From the NCBI RefSeq assembly GCF_000003195.3, contig NC_012870.2, positions 24,792,501 to 24,856,500 of the forward strand: a DNA stretch of 64,000 nucleotides. Reading direction: 5' to 3'. Numbering within the stretch: the first letter of the stretch is position 1; the number at the start of each line of letters is the position of its first letter. The notes under the pieces were generated by a model that worked only from the letters and a program-made list of their open reading frames with translations, was not told the origin of the DNA and did no database searches. Below are positions 61,065 through 64,000 of this stretch, piece after piece. Position numbers and translations under genes: made by a program. Source of the stretch: Sorghum bicolor (lineage: Eukaryota > Streptophyta > Magnoliopsida > Poales > Poaceae).

Positions 61065-62833
61065 ATGTCATTCACCGGCATCTCTTTCATCGGCAGTGGC
61101 AGACTGTCTGGTCGATCTACCCCAGCCACCACGGCCTCCCTCGTCACTGACAGCGGATACCACCTCCTTGTGATCGATGGGTACTCGCGCACCAGAGAGA
61201 CCACCCCGAATGGCTACTGGATAGAGTCTCCCCCTTTCAGAGTCGGTGGCCATCGCTGGTGTATCCGGTACTATCCCAATGGCAGTGTCCAAGGTGGCTG
61301 ACTGCATATACCTTGCTCTCGCACTTGATGAGGAAGACATCGCGGAAGCTGTCAAGGTGCAGTTCCAATTCAACTTGGTTGACAAGGCTGAGAAGCAGCT
61401 GCCATCAAATATCCATGAAACCGAAGTGACTAACTTCAGTAAAGAGATCCTGTGTTGGGGTTCTGCTTTCATGAAAAGAAATGAACTGGAGAAATCAAAA
61501 CTTCTCAAGGATGACAGTCTCACCATAAAGTGCGACATCATGGTCACCAAGGATGTCGATATCAATAGAACTGGAGCTAACACTGCCCCTTTTGTGGTGG
61601 TGACAGCATCGGACATGATCCAACATCTCAGCAGTCTCCTTCAGTCTACAGAGGGGTCAGATGTGACATTTGATATCGGCGGAGAGATCTTTGCTGCACA
61701 CCGATGCGTACTTGCCTGCAGGTCAATGGTCTTCAAGGGGCTGCTTCTTGGCTCCATGAATGAGGGCACGACGGCAGGTGTCGTACGCATAGATGACATG
61801 GAGGCACAAGTGTTCAAGCTCCTCCTTGGGTTCATTTACAGTGACTCGGTGCCTGAGAAAGAAGCATAAGACGATGATGTCATGTGGCAGCACTTGCTTG
61901 TGGCGGCAGATAGATATGATCTCCTGAGGCTGAGGCTGATCTGTGAACAAAAGTTATGTACATACATTAACACGACTACAGCAGCAACGATTCTTGCGCT
62001 AGCTGAGCGGCACCATGGCCGAGGGCTCAAGGATGCTTGCTTGGACTTCCTTACTAGGGCTCATGCCAATCTGCAGGAGGTAACGGTGCTTGGCGGCCTG
62101 GACCACCTAGCAAGCACCTGCCCTTTAGTCCTCAAAGAGCTCATTATCAAGCTTGTGTCACCTAATAAGAAGGCTAGGATTGATGTCAACACAGCATTTG
62201 TCACGGTGCCGGCATCTGATATGCACCAGCATTTCACTCACCTCCTCCAGTCTGGTTAGGACACCGATGTTGTATTTGAGGTCAGCGGAGAGAAGCTCCA
62301 TGCACACCGCTGCATTCTTGCAGCCAGGTCAGCAGTTTTCAGGGCTGAGCTTTTTGGCCCCATGAAGGAGGGCACCACCACTGGTGTCATACACATAAAC
62401 GATATGGAAGCCAGAGTGTTCAAGTTGATGCTTACTTTCATTTACAATGACTCGATGCCAAACATTAACGAAGAGGAAGACATGGAGGAGGACGAGGAGA
62501 AGGATGACGACGTGGATGACATAGAAGTGATGTGGCAGCACTTGCTTGTGGCGGCAGATAGATATGATCTCCAGAGGTTGAGGCTGATGTGTGAAAACAA
62601 GTTGTATGGGTACATCAACGCAACCAAGGTGGCAAGCATCCTTGAGCTAGCTGAGCAACATCATTGCCGAGGGCTGAAGGAGGCATGCTTGGATTTTCTG
62701 AACTTCCCTCTTAATTAATCTTCAACAAGTCATGGCGGCCGGCGGCCTCAGCCACCTGAGTAGTAGCTGTCCCTCTGTCCTGATAGATCTCATTGCCAAG
62801 CTTGCATACCTGAAGCCACCTGACGAACTCTAA
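61065..62833 (+). pseudogene. MATH-BTB (BPM-like) gene with doubled BTB half, disrupted
   Basis: From ATG 61065 the frame gives a MATH start (SGYHLLVIDGYSR..PFRVGGHRWCIRYYPNGS). Near 61290 it shifts by one base and continues as the rest of MATH (ADCIYLALALDEED). A BTB domain follows (DVTFDIGGEIFAAHRCVLA, about 61655-61866), then TAA at 61867, then in the same frame a C-terminal part (VMWQHLLVAADRYDL). A linker leads to TAG at 62257, and a second BTB (DVVFEVSGEKLHAHRCILA) and second C-terminal part follow, with a shift near 62710 and a final TAA at 62831. Family role: MATH-BTB proteins are substrate adaptors of CUL3 ubiquitin ligases, and the family is expanded in grasses. Two stops and two shifts make this a pseudogene. 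Confidence 0.85.
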
Positions 62834-63285
62834 TAATTTGTATGTACAATATACTACGCTTGAAAATGTTCCTGCATTCAAATATATAAGTATATACCAT
62901 CGATTACAATTTTCTACTCATATATATATGCTCGATGTTGTTATGCAGTATTATGAGTTCATTATTTTCCGATGAAATTAATTTCTCCCCTTCTGGATAT
63001 GCAGGACAGAGTAAGCTATATCTACTCTTAGATGACGTTGATCAATGTACCAGAGGACCCAAAATGATACAGTAGTATAACAGTGTGTCGCTGTTCAGAT
63101 CCCTTTGTCTTTTATTGTGCCGTGGCTCGTGCCTGAGTTTTTGTGCTGTTTCGTTGGCTGGTTCCAGCTTCCAGTCCTAGCTGTTGTAGTTCCTTGTCTT
63201 CTGGAAGTAGTACTTGCTCCAAACCAAACACCACCGAAGTATGTCATTTTTAATATCTGTATATATTGTACTTAAGCTCTCGTTT
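62834..63285. other. 3' flank of the BTB pseudogene; block shared with 57.2 kb
   Basis: No gene. 63213-63285 (tccaaaccaaacaccaccga onward) matches 57150-57225. The similarity continues beyond the MITEs at 63905. Confidence 0.4.
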
Positions 63286-63499
63286 AGGTCTTATTTGGCT
63301 GGGCTTCTCTTCGGCTTTGGCTCCGGAGTAGCTCTACCAAACATTTTGCTGGAGAAACTTTTTTGAGTAAAAATTAGAGGAGTCAGAGCCATTTTGATAA
63401 AGCCACAAGTTTTGGCGAAGCCACAATTTGTGGCTTTACCAAAACGGCTCCGGCTCCTCTAGAGAAGCCCCTCTTAAGGAGCCGTGCCAAACACCCCCT
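63286..63499. mobile_element. MITE with inverted cggctccg-rich arms
   Basis: The left end ggtcttatttggctgggctt and, inverted, the right end ggtgtttggcacggctcctt form imperfect terminal repeats. The arms pair again inside (gccacaagttttggc and ccacaatttgtggc). Relative to the block at 57.2 kb it is an insertion. Confidence 0.6.
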
Positions 63500-63524
63500 A
63501 GACTACCAACTCAGTTTCCCCTTA

Positions 63525-63914
63525 GGTGCTGTTTGGACATTGGGACATAGGGAGTGGGATAGGAAAAAGGAAATAAATAAATGGCTAGATTTAAATGAGA
63601 CGTGAAGAACGGATAGCTAGAATACAATATCTCCTATCTATGGCCTTGTTTACTTCCACCTTAAAATCTAATTTTTTTTAAGATTTCTTGTCACATCGAA
63701 TCTTTAGACACATGCATGAAGTATTAAATATAGACGAAAATAAAAACTAATTGTACAGTTTGATCGAAATTAACGAGACGAATCTTTTAAGCCTAGTTGA
63801 TCTATGGTTGGACAATATTTGTCACATACAAACAAAAGATTTACCGTAGCAATTTTGTAAAAAAATTGCCAAGTAAACAAGGCCATCCCAATCTCTATCC
63901 CCATCCAAACGCAT
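63525..63914. mobile_element. MITE interrupted by another MITE
   Basis: Left end ggtgctgtttggacattggg; right end, inverted, tgcgtttggatggggat. Between them lies the element at 63642-63884. The outer element would be about 147 bp without it. Confidence 0.55.
63642..63884. mobile_element. nested MITE of the GGCCTTGTTTAG type
   Basis: Starts ggccttgtttact and ends agtaaacaaggcc, with the core gacgaatcttttaagcctag. The target duplication is not clean (tat against atc). Confidence 0.7.
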
Positions 63915-64000
63915 AGCGTTTTGCCAGTTTTTATTTCAGTGTCACACTACTTTACATGAATTTTAAGCGAATAACTGAACATACACTCCACTCCACGGTG

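Overview
This is a nuclear genomic window from a grass, most likely a panicoid such as Sorghum or a close relative. I infer this from GC-rich monocot first exons, spliceosomal introns with GT..AG borders, and many copies of a short transposon ending in GGCCTTGTTTAG/CTAAACAAGGCC that I associate with panicoid genomes. No database was searched. There is no sign of bacterial DNA, a CRISPR array or a plasmid.

Four genes appear intact, with splice phases agreeing at every exon junction. (1) An intronless OVATE-family repressor, minus strand, 4871-5620. (2) A 15-exon DWNN/zinc-knuckle/RING E3 ubiquitin ligase of the RBBP6/PQT3 type, minus, 12183-20099. (3) A 13-exon EDR1-type Raf-like MAPKKK, plus, 29674-37466. 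(4) A 7-exon conserved protein of unknown function, minus, 39028-41992. Genes 3 and 4 converge.

Several coding stretches are broken: a seed-maturation (LEA/SMP) gene at 9879-10554 with a frame error and no third repeat; an LRR receptor-kinase N-terminus at 21212-22311 lying inside a long-TIR element (Pack-MULE-like); a class III peroxidase scrap near 45.6 kb; and a MATH-BTB gene at 61065-62833 whose BTB half is doubled.

The rest is mobile DNA. The best-resolved piece is a Copia retrotransposon, 47902-56166 (5-bp duplication GTAGT). Its RNase H region is split by a solo LTR of a different family, 52450-54366 (duplication ATAGC). The Copia itself sits in a duplicated copy of the 5' end of gene 4. 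That copy lacks a Mutator-type MITE found next to gene 4 (42273-42653, 9-bp duplication), so it preserves the empty site. The order of events can be partly read: gene-end duplication, then the MITE at the original and the Copia in the copy, then the solo LTR.

I found no convincing new biological system. The most unusual items are the gene-fragment capture beside the PQT3-like promoter, the duplicated gene end with its empty MITE site, and the doubled-BTB gene.
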